Notes under the pieces: generated by a model | Told to the model about the DNA's origin: nothing | Database searches by the model: none | The model's input: only the letters and a program-made list of their open reading frames with translations | Position numbers and translations under genes: made by a program | Assembly (NCBI GenBank): GCA_028707405.1 | Contig: JAQWBH010000002.1 | Span: 1 to 64,000 of the forward strand | Reading direction: 5' to 3' | DNA length: 64,000 bases | DNA from: Parabacteroides sp. | Lineage (GTDB): Bacteria; Bacteroidota; Bacteroidia; Bacteroidales; Tannerellaceae | Shown here: in pieces, positions 35,226 through 44,848 of the stretch | Layout of the letters: each line of letters opens with the position of its first letter | How positions within the stretch are numbered: the stretch's first letter is position 1

Positions 35226-36419
35226 ATGAGAACAAACAATAACAAACTACTTCTTATCAGTCTGTCGATATTTTTCACCTTCATAGCAAAGGGACAGACA
35301 TCAGACAGCATCCCAAACAAGCGACCGATTCATCAAGTCGAATTCGACATTGCTCCCGGATATATATTCCTGTCGAATGATTTCTATAAGGGGAATAATC
35401 TAAAAAAAGAAAAGATTGACAAAAGCTTGTCGCTACATCTTAAATACGCTTTTCAATTCAACCCCAATTCATATTTGGGAAAGCTTTATCCGCATACTTA
35501 CCAGGGAGTGGGAATCGCTTACAATACTTTTTATAATTCCAACGAAGTGGGAAATCCCATTGCACTATATGTATTTCAAGGGTCACGTATCAAACAGTTG
35601 TCACAACATCTGTCGTTTGATTATGAATGGAATTTCGGAGCCTCTTTTGGCTGGAAACCTTATGATGAAAACAAAAATGAATATAACACATCTATAGGTT
35701 CAAGGATTAACGCTTATATCAATCTGGGTTTCTTCCTTAACTGGCAAATGACCTCACAATGGAAACTGGCAGCTGGCGTAACTGCTACACACTATTCTAA
35801 CGGTAATACACATTATCCTAACGGAGGACTTAACACTACCGGAATGAGGATAGGCGTTACACGCCTTTTTGATGCCAGATATAACAAAATATCCATGCAA
35901 CACGAAACAATGCGAATACCCTTAGTGAAGCCTCATCTGAGTTATGATATAATCATTTACGGAGCAACACGATCTAAAGGTATTGTTGACGAACATTATA
36001 TCGTGCCGAGTTCATTCGGTATTGTAGGTTTTAATATTAATCCGCTGTATCGTTTCAATAAATACCTTAAGGCAGGTCTGTCGTTAGACGGGCAATACGA
36101 CGAAAGTGCCCATATCGAAAACCATATTGCCGGTAAAAATGAAAACGGGGACATGCGTTTCTACCGTCCCCCCTTCATTGAACGCATAGAGGCAGGATTA
36201 TCTCTTAGAGGCGAGTTTGTAATGCCGATCTTTTCCATCAATATCGGCATAGGGCATAATATTCTCTATAAAGGAAGCGGTTACGGCGGATTCTATCAAG
36301 TCGTTGCTCTCAAGACCAGCATTACCCGCAACCTGTTTCTACACGTAGGTTATCAGCTAAGTAAGTTTCATGACCCAAAGAATTTGATGCTGGGCTTTGG
36401 ATATAGGCTTAACAACTGA
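35226..36419 (+). CDS. PagL-like acyloxyacyl hydrolase, outer membrane
   Basis: A 397-residue protein with a signal peptide (to about residue 22) and a predicted beta-barrel. Residues 189-200 read HYSNGNTHYPNG and then GLNTTG, matching the H-x-SNG...PN-G catalytic segment of PagL lipid A 3-O-deacylases (His189, Ser191). PagL trims an acyl chain from lipid A. The protein is about twice the size of PagL, with extra strands on both sides, as in the Bacteroidetes acyloxyacyl hydrolase family. The position of the PagL catalytic Glu appears to be Asn, so activity is uncertain. Confidence 0.65.
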   Translation: MRTNNNKLLLISLSIFFTFIAKGQTSDSIPNKRPIHQVEFDIAPGYIFLSNDFYKGNNLKKEKIDKSLSLHLKYAFQFNPNSYLGKLYPHTYQGVGIAYNTFYNSNEVGNPIALYVFQGSRIKQLSQHLSFDYEWNFGASFGWKPYDENKNEYNTSIGSRINAYINLGFFLNWQMTSQWKLAAGVTATHYSNGNTHYPNGGLNTTGMRIGVTRLFDARYNKISMQHETMRIPLVKPHLSYDIIIYGATRSKGIVDEHYIVPSSFGIVGFNINPLYRFNKYLKAGLSLDGQYDESAHIENHIAGKNENGDMRFYRPPFIERIEAGLSLRGEFVMPIFSINIGIGHNILYKGSGYGGFYQVVALKTSITRNLFLHVGYQLSKFHDPKNLMLGFGYRLNN

Positions 36420-36435
36420 CATTCGAATATTAATA

Positions 36436-37140
36436 TTACTCCACCCGCAAAATCACTTGTGTAAAAATTTGTCCCTGACGAATATACAAATTGTAATCGC
36501 CGGCATGTACATAATCATCATTAACCAAGGTCAGTGTCAAAGTATTGCGCTTTACGGAATGTGAGAATACTTTGTCAAACTTTGTATCAAAAGCATATTC
36601 GGCTCCTTTGGGAAGATCAATGGACACAGGATCGATATAGTTCTGAAACTCAGCAACGACTTTGTCGTTTTCGGGCAAATCATTCGCCTCGGCCTGAACA
36701 GAAACATATTTTATAACGGAACCGGCTTTAGATGCATCTGCTTTGAGCGGTTCTACAACATAAAAACGATAATAAGTACTGTTGAGAAGCACAGCATTTA
36801 CTCCAGAGGGAAATGTCATGATTGTTTCTTGATCGAAAGCCTGATACATATGTCCCTGAGCAACAGCTACTTCTCGCACAAGATTATTAGTAACCGGACC
36901 TATCTTTTTTCCCACTCCGCCGGTATTGCCGCAATCAGCAATATAACACGACCGGGTATAAAAATTATTAGCCTCATTAATATAGATATCCGAACTACCC
37001 AAACTGGTTCTGCCACTCTTTTCGTTAAGCATATTCAACGTTACCGTGCCAGAAGGATCACTCACATCATCTTTAGAACACCCAAAACCAACACACACCA
37101 TAATAACACACAAAACATGTACTAGCAAATTTCTCTCCAT
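36436..37140 (-). CDS. Lipoprotein of unknown function
   Basis: A 234-residue lipoprotein (signal LLVHVLCVIMVCVGFGC, Cys at 21). The mature part begins DPSGTVTLNMLNEKSGRTSLG and ends in a beta-rich domain (DYNLYIRQGQIFTQVILRVE). The opening resembles secreted Bacteroidales proteins of the DUF5036 type, but I hold this loosely. It converges with the PagL-like gene (16 bp apart) and has its own promoter. Confidence 0.6.
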   Translation of the reverse strand: MERNLLVHVLCVIMVCVGFGCSKDDVSDPSGTVTLNMLNEKSGRTSLGSSDIYINEANNFYTRSCYIADCGNTGGVGKKIGPVTNNLVREVAVAQGHMYQAFDQETIMTFPSGVNAVLLNSTYYRFYVVEPLKADASKAGSVIKYVSVQAEANDLPENDKVVAEFQNYIDPVSIDLPKGAEYAFDTKFDKVFSHSVKRNTLTLTLVNDDYVHAGDYNLYIRQGQIFTQVILRVE

Positions 37141-37164
37141 TTCAATTTTTTTTTAACACGGATA

Positions 37165-37172
37165 CAAAGGTA
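37165..37172 (-). promoter_or_regulatory. -7 box of the 36436-37140 gene
   Basis: TACCTTTG on the minus strand, 25 nt before the ATG. Confidence 0.6.
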
Positions 37173-37208
37173 CAAATATCAATAAATATAACAAACAATC
37201 TCTTCTCT

Positions 37209-38267
37209 TTATAGCCAATGCTTTCCGAAAACAAGCCTTAAACCATGTGCGGCCCCAAAACAAACCGGAATGCCAACAAGTAAAACAAAGAATAATCTGA
37301 CTAACGGCACAATAGGCAATGTCTCAGATAAGAACGTAAATCCGACAACAAAAAACGGATGAATAATATAAAAAGCATAACTATCAGCCGATAATGTTTG
37401 CATTATATGACAAGGTTTATCAAAATATTTTTTGGCAATAGCAACCAAAAAATAGCTAAAACCGGCACACATCACCGGTTCCCAAAAAGCATAAATCAAA
37501 GCTTGAACACTCCATCCGCCCGCAAAATTTCCTGCAGAATTTTGATAATAGAGGACACTTTCTGCAAAAAAAGGAATACCTAAAAAGATAGCTATCAAAA
37601 ACCAAGGAAGCGAATCACGTACCTGAATCCGTTCGAGCCAGCCATTCCGACCGGCGATAATGCCCAAAGCATACATAAAGATATAAAGCGGAAAATAACC
37701 CAACTGTAATCCCAAAATATTTTTACCTGTCGGACAGAAAAGACGAACTGAAAAAGCAAATATGCCGGCGAGTATAAAGAATGTGATGATACCAAGTACC
37801 GAAGGGCGTTTCCAGTTAATAACTATTCGCTTTTTAAACCATTTTCTATAAGCAAGATAACTTGATTCAAAAATCAGCAATGTAAATACAAACCACATCG
37901 GTCCGGGACCAAAATTATTCCAATGGCCATAAATCCAATATACAAGCAAAGGATTAAGAATAAAAACAAAAATCAGCAACGGAACCAACAAACGCTTAAC
38001 ACGGTCCACCAAAAACAGACGGAAACCTTTTCTATCCAGAGATTCAGGCATAAGTAAAGCTGAAATAAAGAAAAACAAACTCATAAAATAGGATTGATCT
38101 ATACCCATCAACAAAGAAAGCAGAATTTGTGTAACTCCCGTAGTTGTTTCTTTAGATAAATAATACCAGCCTCCAGAGGCACCAAAGCCAATGGCAGAAT
38201 GATGAAAAAAGACGAGCATCGTCAAAAAGACTCTAAGCAAATCCAAATAATATATGCGTCTATTCAT
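37209..38267 (-). CDS. Acyltransferase-3 family membrane protein
   Basis: A 352-residue integral membrane protein with about ten helices. It begins MNRRIYYLDLLRVFLTMLVFFHHS, the classic start of the acyltransferase-3 family, with the essential His in the second helix. Members O-acetylate or acylate surface sugars such as glucans, O-antigen or peptidoglycan; the target is unknown. An in-frame TTG at 38300 lies inside the -7 box, so ATG 38267 is chosen. It diverges from etfB. Confidence 0.87.
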   Translation of the reverse strand: MNRRIYYLDLLRVFLTMLVFFHHSAIGFGASGGWYYLSKETTTGVTQILLSLLMGIDQSYFMSLFFFISALLMPESLDRKGFRLFLVDRVKRLLVPLLIFVFILNPLLVYWIYGHWNNFGPGPMWFVFTLLIFESSYLAYRKWFKKRIVINWKRPSVLGIITFFILAGIFAFSVRLFCPTGKNILGLQLGYFPLYIFMYALGIIAGRNGWLERIQVRDSLPWFLIAIFLGIPFFAESVLYYQNSAGNFAGGWSVQALIYAFWEPVMCAGFSYFLVAIAKKYFDKPCHIMQTLSADSYAFYIIHPFFVVGFTFLSETLPIVPLVRLFFVLLVGIPVCFGAAHGLRLVFGKHWL

Positions 38268-38297
38268 ATGAAAATCAATAAGAATTAATAGAATTCC

Positions 38298-38305
38298 CAA
38301 AGATA
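38298..38305 (-). promoter_or_regulatory. -7 box of the acyltransferase gene
   Basis: TATCTTTG on the minus strand, 30 nt before the ATG. Confidence 0.6.
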
Positions 38306-38454
38306 AAAATATTATTTCATACTACTGATTAATAAACTTTTATTTATTATTCAATAATCAATATACTTACATTCTTGCTTCTTATCTCTTTCGCTCAAAA
38401 TGATGAAAAGTGTGCATTTTTGATAGAAAGTTTTCTACATCCCAAATGTTTGAT

Positions 38455-38462
38455 TACTTTTG
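38455..38462 (+). promoter_or_regulatory. -7 box of the etfB operon
   Basis: TACTTTTG, 31 nt before the etfB ATG at 38494; the box rules out the longer reading from 38410. Confidence 0.65.
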
Positions 38463-38493
38463 CACCGATTTCAATATTCAATCAGGAAATAAT

Positions 38494-39396
38494 ATGAGTT
38501 TAAAAATTATCGTATTAGCTAAACAGGTTCCGGATACACGTAACGTGGGTAAGGATGCGATGAAAGAAGACGGCACAGTCAATCGTGCTGCGCTTGCTGC
38601 CATCTTCAATCCGGAAGACCTGAACGCATTAGAGCAGGCATTGCGCCTGAAAGATGCTTTCCCCGGAACGACTGTTACGGTGTTGACCATGGGTCCCGGA
38701 CGTGCTGCCGAAATCATCCGTGAAGGATTATATCGCGGTGCCGATGGTGGATATCTGCTGACAGACCGGGCTTTCGCGGGCGCCGACACATTAGCCACCT
38801 CATATGCGTTGGCTACTGCCGTAAAAAAGATAAATGATTACGACATCATTATTGGTGGGCGTCAAGCCATCGATGGAGATACAGCTCAAGTAGGTCCGCA
38901 GGTTGCAGAAAAATTAGGCTTGCCTCAAATTACCTACGCTGAAGAAATTCTTAACATCGACGAAAAATCAAAACGTATCACAGTAAAGAGACATATTGAC
39001 GGCGGTGTAGAAACAGTAGAAGGCCCGATGCCTATCGTTATCACAGTCAATGGTTCCGCAGCGCCATGTCGTCCACGTAACGCCAAACTCGTGATAAAAT
39101 ATAAGCGGGCTTTAGGTGCACAAGAAAAAGCAGCCGCTCCGGCTTGCCATCCCAATCAAACGCCTTTAGCTTATCCCGAACTATATGAGAAGCGCCCTTA
39201 TCTGAATATTCAGGAATGGAGTGTTGCCGATGTTAACGGTGATTTAAACCAATGCGGTCTGTCCGGCTCTCCAACGAAAGTAAAGAGCATTGAGAATATT
39301 GTGTTCCAAGCCAAGGAAAGTAAGACACTGGCAGATTCTGATCAGGATGTTGAAGGATTAATTGTCGAACTGCTAGCTAATCACACCATAGGATAA
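38494..39396 (+). CDS. etfB: Electron transfer flavoprotein beta subunit
   Basis: A 300-residue EtfB/FixA protein that forms a dimer with EtfA and passes electrons between an acyl-CoA dehydrogenase and other carriers. It starts MSLKIIVLAKQVPDTRNVG; the nucleotide-site signature GRQAIDGDTAQVGPQ is present. Residues 255-263 read GLSGSPTKV, which resembles clostridial EtfB of butyryl-CoA dehydrogenase complexes. It is followed by etfA after 1 bp and an acyl-CoA dehydrogenase. Confidence 0.94.
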   Translation: MSLKIIVLAKQVPDTRNVGKDAMKEDGTVNRAALAAIFNPEDLNALEQALRLKDAFPGTTVTVLTMGPGRAAEIIREGLYRGADGGYLLTDRAFAGADTLATSYALATAVKKINDYDIIIGGRQAIDGDTAQVGPQVAEKLGLPQITYAEEILNIDEKSKRITVKRHIDGGVETVEGPMPIVITVNGSAAPCRPRNAKLVIKYKRALGAQEKAAAPACHPNQTPLAYPELYEKRPYLNIQEWSVADVNGDLNQCGLSGSPTKVKSIENIVFQAKESKTLADSDQDVEGLIVELLANHTIG

Positions 39397-39397
39397 C

Positions 39398-40417
39398 ATG
39401 AATAACGTATTTGTATATTGTGAACTTGAAGGTACGACCGTTGCCGATGTAAGTCTTGAGCTTCTGACCAAAGGCCGGAAGTTGGCCAACCAGCTAAACT
39501 GCAGTTTGGAAGCTATTGTGGCAGGTACAAACTTGGGTGGTATTGAAAAACAGATAATGCCTTATGGCGTAGATAAGCTGCATATATTTGATGCACCGGG
39601 ATTATTTCCCTACACCTCTATGCCGCACGCTTCAATCCTGATTAATCTTTTCAAAGAAGAGAAGCCGCAGATATGCCTAATGGGAGCAACCGTTATCGGT
39701 CGTGATCTTGGTCCGCGGGTATCATCCGCACTGACAAGCGGTCTGACAGCCGATTGTACATCACTTGAAATCGGATCACACGAAGATAAAAAAGCCGGTA
39801 AGAAATATGAAAACCTGCTTTATCAGATCCGTCCGGCTTTCGGTGGAAATATCGTTGCAACAATCGTTAATCCCGAACACCGCCCACAAATGGCTACCGT
39901 ACGCGAAGGAGTGATGAAGAAAGAGATATGTAATGAGAACTACAAAGGCGAGGTTGTTATACATGACGTTGCTAAATACGTTCCGGAAACAGACTTCGTA
40001 GTCAAAGTAATTGATCGCCATGTAGAAAAGGCTAAACATAATCTGAAAGGGGCAGCAATCGTTGTTGCCGGAGGTTATGGTATGGGATCGAAAGAAGGCT
40101 TCGACAAACTTTTCGAACTGGCTAAAGAACTTCACGCTGAAGTTGGTGCCAGCCGCGCTGCGGTCGATGCAGGTTTCTGCGATCATGATCGTCAGATCGG
40201 ACAGACAGGACTCACTGTTCATCCGAAACTTTATATCGCCTGCGGTATCTCCGGACAAATTCAACATATTGCCGGAATGCAGGATGCAGGTATCATCATT
40301 TCTATAAACAACGACGAGAATGCTCCTATCAATAAAATTGCCGATTATATTATCAATGGCACTGTAGAAGAAGTGATCCCGAAGATGATTAAATATTACA
40401 AAAAGAACACGAAGTAA
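39398..40417 (+). CDS. etfA: Electron transfer flavoprotein alpha subunit
   Basis: A 339-residue EtfA/FixB. The C-terminal FAD-binding domain carries VVAGGYGMGSKEGF, SRAAVDAGFCDHDRQIGQTG and GISGQIQHIAGM (283-294), the usual FAD signature. It binds the electron-transferring FAD and pairs with EtfB. The gene lies 1 bp after etfB and 2 bp before the dehydrogenase, so the three products are very probably one complex. No ETF:quinone oxidoreductase is near. Confidence 0.95.
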   Translation: MNNVFVYCELEGTTVADVSLELLTKGRKLANQLNCSLEAIVAGTNLGGIEKQIMPYGVDKLHIFDAPGLFPYTSMPHASILINLFKEEKPQICLMGATVIGRDLGPRVSSALTSGLTADCTSLEIGSHEDKKAGKKYENLLYQIRPAFGGNIVATIVNPEHRPQMATVREGVMKKEICNENYKGEVVIHDVAKYVPETDFVVKVIDRHVEKAKHNLKGAAIVVAGGYGMGSKEGFDKLFELAKELHAEVGASRAAVDAGFCDHDRQIGQTGLTVHPKLYIACGISGQIQHIAGMQDAGIIISINNDENAPINKIADYIINGTVEEVIPKMIKYYKKNTK

Positions 40418-40419
40418 TT

Positions 40420-42126
40420 ATGTCAAACTTTTATACAGACAACCCAAGCTTAAAACATTACCTTCATCACCCGCTGATGAAACGTATTGTTGAATTGAAG
40501 GAACGCAACTTTGCCGACAAAGACGCTTTCGATGATGCTCCTCAGAATTATGACGATGCAATGGACAACTACGAAAAAGTGTTGGAAATCGTTGGTGAGA
40601 TTTGTGGAGATACAATCTCACAAAATGCCGAAGAGGTAGATAAAGAAGGGCCGACTGTTGCCAACGGCCGTGTCACTTATGCAGCCGGAACAGAACGCAA
40701 TCTGGAAGCTGTACGCAAAGCCGGACTGATGGGAATGTCAATGCCACGCCGTTTTGGCGGGCTTAACTTCCCCATTGTTCCTTATATTATGGCGGCCGAT
40801 ATCGTTTCACGTGCGGATGCAAGTTTCGAAAACCTTTGGGGATTGCAGGACTGTGCTGAAACGTTGTATGAATTCGGCAACGATGATCAGCGTCAGCGTT
40901 ATATTCCGCGAGTATGCGAAGGTGAAACGATGTCAATGGATCTGACCGAACCGGATGCCGGCTCCGATCTTCAATCTGTCATGCTAAAAGCAAGCTATGA
41001 CGAACAAGAAAGTTGTTGGCGTCTGAATGGCGTAAAACGATTCATCACCAATGGCGATTCAGATATTCATCTGGTGCTGGCCCGTTCGGAAGATGGAACG
41101 AAAGATGGCCGAGGATTGTCAATGTTTATTTATGACAAGAAAAACGGAGGCGTTAACGTCCGTCGCATTGAGAACAAGATGGGCATCAAAGGCTCTCCTA
41201 CTTGCGAATTGGTATTCAAGAATGCTAAAGCCGAGTTATGCGGAGATCGCAAACTGGGACTTATTAAATACGTAATGGCTCTGATGAACGGCGCTCGCCT
41301 GGGAATCATGGCACAAGCCGTCGGATTAAGCGAAGCAGCCTATCGCGAAGGCTATACCTACGCTACAGAACGTAAACAGTTCGGAAAAACCATCATTGAG
41401 TTTCCCGCTGTTTTTGAGATGGTCGCAATAATACGCGCCAAAGCTGACGCTTCACGAGCAATGCTTTATGAGACTGCACGATTCGTTGATATCTATAAAG
41501 CGCTTGAAGACATCTCTAGAGAACGTAAACTAACACCAGAAGAACGTACTGAGATGAAAAAATATAGTAAGCTGGCTGACGCATTCACACCGCTTGGCAA
41601 AGGAATGACAACCGAATATGCCAACCAGAATACTTATGATGCCATACAGATCCACGGCGGTTCAGGTTTCATGAAAGATTATACCTGCGAACGTCTTTAT
41701 CGTGATGCACGTATCACCAACATCTATGAAGGCACAACGCAATTGCAGGTTGTCGCGGCAATACGCCATGTGACGACGGGGACTTACCTGAATCAGATTC
41801 GTGATGAGTATGATAAGATTGAATATAAACCCGAATTGCAGGCTTTGCAAAGCAGGCTTCAAACGATGACGACTAATTATGAACAGGTTGTCAATCTGGT
41901 TTCAGAAACAAAAGACAATGAGTATATCGAGTTCCATGCGCGCCGCCTGGTTGAGGCTGCCGCTCATTGTGTAATGGGCTACCTGCTATTGCGTGATGCA
42001 AATGAAGATGATAGTTTCCGCCATTCCGTAGAAGTGTATGTCAACTACGGCGAAGCTGAAATAGACAAGATTCTTGTCTTCATCAGCAACTTCAAACAGG
42101 AAAAACTGGAATCCTACAAACAATAA
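40420..42126 (+). CDS. Acyl-CoA dehydrogenase coupled to EtfAB
   Basis: A 568-residue FAD enzyme. The acyl-CoA dehydrogenase core runs from about residue 70 to 440: MSMDLTEPDAGSDL, YATERKQFGKTIIEF, AIQIHGGSGFMKDYTCERLYRDARI and NIYEGTTQLQ, which carries the candidate catalytic Glu. A C-terminal extension of about 120 residues places it with the large ACAD types rather than the 380-residue short-chain enzymes. It oxidises (or, run backwards, makes) acyl-CoA with EtfAB as partner; the chain length is unknown. Confidence 0.93.
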   Translation: MSNFYTDNPSLKHYLHHPLMKRIVELKERNFADKDAFDDAPQNYDDAMDNYEKVLEIVGEICGDTISQNAEEVDKEGPTVANGRVTYAAGTERNLEAVRKAGLMGMSMPRRFGGLNFPIVPYIMAADIVSRADASFENLWGLQDCAETLYEFGNDDQRQRYIPRVCEGETMSMDLTEPDAGSDLQSVMLKASYDEQESCWRLNGVKRFITNGDSDIHLVLARSEDGTKDGRGLSMFIYDKKNGGVNVRRIENKMGIKGSPTCELVFKNAKAELCGDRKLGLIKYVMALMNGARLGIMAQAVGLSEAAYREGYTYATERKQFGKTIIEFPAVFEMVAIIRAKADASRAMLYETARFVDIYKALEDISRERKLTPEERTEMKKYSKLADAFTPLGKGMTTEYANQNTYDAIQIHGGSGFMKDYTCERLYRDARITNIYEGTTQLQVVAAIRHVTTGTYLNQIRDEYDKIEYKPELQALQSRLQTMTTNYEQVVNLVSETKDNEYIEFHARRLVEAAAHCVMGYLLLRDANEDDSFRHSVEVYVNYGEAEIDKILVFISNFKQEKLESYKQ

Positions 42127-42147
42127 TTATTGTATTGCATATATCAG

Positions 42148-42187
42148 GCACGGATGACACATATCACGGTGTGATTCGTGCTTTATT
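42148..42187 (+). terminator. Terminator of the etf operon
   Basis: A 13-bp stem with two mismatches (GCACGGATGACAC with GTGTGATTCGTGC) followed by TTTATTTA. Confidence 0.7.
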
Positions 42188-42212
42188 TATATAATCACTA
42201 AATGATATCACC

Positions 42213-44546
42213 ATGTCAATATCCACTTTTTCAAAGACGATTCTGATTGCCGGAACAACGGCATTATCATTAACTGTCATTTCGGCTTCAGCCACCGACA
42301 ACAATCTGACAAAATACGTACGCCCTTTGGTAGGCACTGCCGGTTTTGGGAATGTTTACCCCGGAGCACAACTTCCTTTTGGAGGCATACAAATCAGCCC
42401 GGATACCGATGATGACGATTACGATGCCGCTTCAGGCTACAAATTCGATCACCCGACATTGATGGGATTCAGTCTGACTCATCTTAGTGGAACAGGCATT
42501 CCTGATCTGGGTGATTTTCTGTTCATCCCCGGAACCGGAACCGCCCATCTTAATCCGGGAACGCATGCCAATCCTGATCATGGTTACCGTTCCCGCTATT
42601 GTCACGATGAAGAAACAGCTACACCCGGATATTATGCCGTCAGACTATCGGATTATAATGTTTCTGCCGAAATGACTTCCAGCATCCGAAGCGGAATGTT
42701 CCGCTTCAGCTATCCCGAATCAGACAGTGCTTTCATCCTGATCGATTTAAAACATACACTTTATCAGAAATGCAAATGGGCTAACATACGCCTTGTGAAT
42801 GATTCGACTATTGTCGGTTCCAAACTGGTAAAAGGCTGGGGACCGGAACGGCATGTATTCTTTGCTGCCGTATTTTCAAAACCTCTGGAAAATATTTTGT
42901 TCATGCAAGACAGTGTACCTGTTCTCTACAATACTAAACGTTTCCGCAGCTCACGCGAAGCCTGGGGTGAAGATATCAAATGCCTCATACGATTCAAAAC
43001 GACAAACGGTGAATCCATATATGTAAAAACAGCCATCTCAGGCGTAAGTACCGATGGTGCATTACTAAATCTGAAAGAACTCGACGGACAAACTTTCGAT
43101 TCGGTACGACTGACGGCCGAAAAGAAATGGAATGACGAATTGTCGCACTATGCCATCACAGGCGATGAGCAGCAGAAAGAAACGTTTTATACCTCCGTCT
43201 ATCATGCCGCACTTCACCCGTTTGTTTTTGAAGATCTCGACGGCAAATATCGTTCTCTAGACAAAAGCATCCAGACAGCCAAAGATTTTACCAACTATAC
43301 CACTTTCTCATTATGGGACACCTATCGTGCTTTCCACCCGTTGCTGAATCTGGTCCATCCGGATATCAATGCAGATATTGCCAATTCATTACTGGCACAT
43401 TATGACAAAAGTGTGGAAAAGATGCTTCCTGTATGGTCGTTCTATGGCAACGAAACGTGGTGCATGATCGGCTATCATGCCGTCTCAGTCCTTGCGGATA
43501 TGATTGTAAAAGATATCCCCGGCTTCGACTACGAACGTGCTTTCGAAGCAATGAAGACCACGGCCATGAACCCGCACTATGACTGCCTTCCCGATTATGA
43601 ACAACTTGGATATGTTCCGTTCGATAAAGAGAAAGAATCCGTTTCTAAAACGCTGGAATATGCTTTCGACGATTACTGCATTGCGCAAGCTGCCCGCAAA
43701 TTAGGAAGAACTGCCGATTATAAGTATTTTCTCAACCGCGCCCTATCCTATCAGAATTTGATTGATCCTGAAACAAAATATATGCGTGGTCGCGACAATA
43801 AGGGCAACTGGCGCACTCCTTTTGCTCCGATAACATATCAAGGTCCGGGTTCTGTAAATGGCTGGGGCGATATCACTGAAGGATTCACGATGCAATATAC
43901 CTGGTATGTACCACAAGACGTACAAGGTTATATAAATGCCATGGGACGACGGCTATTCGAAGCCCGCTTAGACTCTATGTTCACTATCAAACTCCCCGAC
44001 GATATCCCAGGCGCTCACGATATTCAAGGGCGTATCGGCGCCTATTGGCATGGCAACGAACCTTGCCATCAGGTTATATATTTATATAATTATCTGAAAC
44101 AGCCATGGAAGTGCCAGCAATGGATCCGTCGCGTCGTAGATGATTTTTATGGCAATGAACCGGCTTCGCTGAGTGGAAACGATGACTGCGGGCAAATGTC
44201 GGCCTGGTATATCTTCAACACAATGGGATTCTATCCGACAGCTCCCTCAAGCAATATATACAACATCGGCTCTCCCGCCCTTCCCTCGGTCGATCTTCGG
44301 ATGAACAACGGTAAACATATTTGTGTGACAACCACCAACTGGTCGCATAAAAATGTATATATCAATAAAATGTATCTCAACGGAAAAATCTATGACAAGT
44401 CATACCTGACTTATGACGATCTCCGTAACGGTGCCAATATTCATTTTGTCCTGAGCAATAAGCCCAACAAGAAACGCGCAATAACAACGACAGCCGTTCC
44501 TCCGTCACTTTCTGCTCCTGAAAAAACAATGGTATACAAAAAATAA
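42213..44546 (+). CDS. GH92 alpha-mannosidase (second copy)
   Basis: A 777-residue GH92 enzyme with a cleavable signal peptide (MSISTFSKTILIAGTTALSLTV..SASA) and no lipobox, unlike the first copy. Motifs: YVRPLVGTAGFGNVYPGAQLP, FSLTHLSGTGIPDLGD, FSLWDTYRAFHP, GDITEGFTMQYTW, HGNEPCHQVIYLY and NDDCGQMSAWYI. It should cleave terminal alpha-mannose, probably a different linkage from copy one (inference from the divergence). No clear -7 box was seen in the 30-bp gap after the etf terminator. Confidence 0.92.
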   Translation: MSISTFSKTILIAGTTALSLTVISASATDNNLTKYVRPLVGTAGFGNVYPGAQLPFGGIQISPDTDDDDYDAASGYKFDHPTLMGFSLTHLSGTGIPDLGDFLFIPGTGTAHLNPGTHANPDHGYRSRYCHDEETATPGYYAVRLSDYNVSAEMTSSIRSGMFRFSYPESDSAFILIDLKHTLYQKCKWANIRLVNDSTIVGSKLVKGWGPERHVFFAAVFSKPLENILFMQDSVPVLYNTKRFRSSREAWGEDIKCLIRFKTTNGESIYVKTAISGVSTDGALLNLKELDGQTFDSVRLTAEKKWNDELSHYAITGDEQQKETFYTSVYHAALHPFVFEDLDGKYRSLDKSIQTAKDFTNYTTFSLWDTYRAFHPLLNLVHPDINADIANSLLAHYDKSVEKMLPVWSFYGNETWCMIGYHAVSVLADMIVKDIPGFDYERAFEAMKTTAMNPHYDCLPDYEQLGYVPFDKEKESVSKTLEYAFDDYCIAQAARKLGRTADYKYFLNRALSYQNLIDPETKYMRGRDNKGNWRTPFAPITYQGPGSVNGWGDITEGFTMQYTWYVPQDVQGYINAMGRRLFEARLDSMFTIKLPDDIPGAHDIQGRIGAYWHGNEPCHQVIYLYNYLKQPWKCQQWIRRVVDDFYGNEPASLSGNDDCGQMSAWYIFNTMGFYPTAPSSNIYNIGSPALPSVDLRMNNGKHICVTTTNWSHKNVYINKMYLNGKIYDKSYLTYDDLRNGANIHFVLSNKPNKKRAITTTAVPPSLSAPEKTMVYKK

Positions 44547-44569
44547 AAATACATACTATATTTGACCTC

Positions 44570-44610
44570 AAAAAGTATATACTTTTTGATTGTAAGGTAT
44601 ATACTTTTTT
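44570..44610 (+). terminator. Terminator of the second GH92 gene
   Basis: AAAAAGTATATAC (44570-44582) pairs with GTATATACTTTTT (44597-44609) across a 14-nt loop and ends in T's. The first arm also sits in an 18-bp self-palindrome (44570-44587). Confidence 0.75.
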
Positions 44611-44813
44611 ATTACATGCTCTAGAGATTAAAAATATCAGCTTTTGATACAAAATAAAAGGTTGGATGAAACTACGTCATCTCGGTAAGAAATCAAATAA
44701 AATACCTGAATGAATCATACTGCACATGATACAATAGAGATGCACATTCTAAATATAGATAAAACAAATCCTTACATAGAATAATTATATTAAAAGAATA
44801 GAATTTTTATTTG

Positions 44814-44821
44814 TATATTTG
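44814..44821 (+). promoter_or_regulatory. -7 box of the nitroreductase gene
   Basis: TATATTTG, 27 nt before ATG 44849; an in-frame TTG at 44819 lies inside it. Confidence 0.65.
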
Positions 44822-44848
44822 CAAATAGACAAAATAGAAACACAAGAT

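Larger units (their letters stand above)
44547..44848. other. Gene-free gap with terminator and nitroreductase promoter
   Basis: No gene is seen. It holds the GH92 terminator hairpin at 44570-44610, an orphan -7-like TATATTTG at 44557-44564, and the nitroreductase -7 box. Confidence 0.6.
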
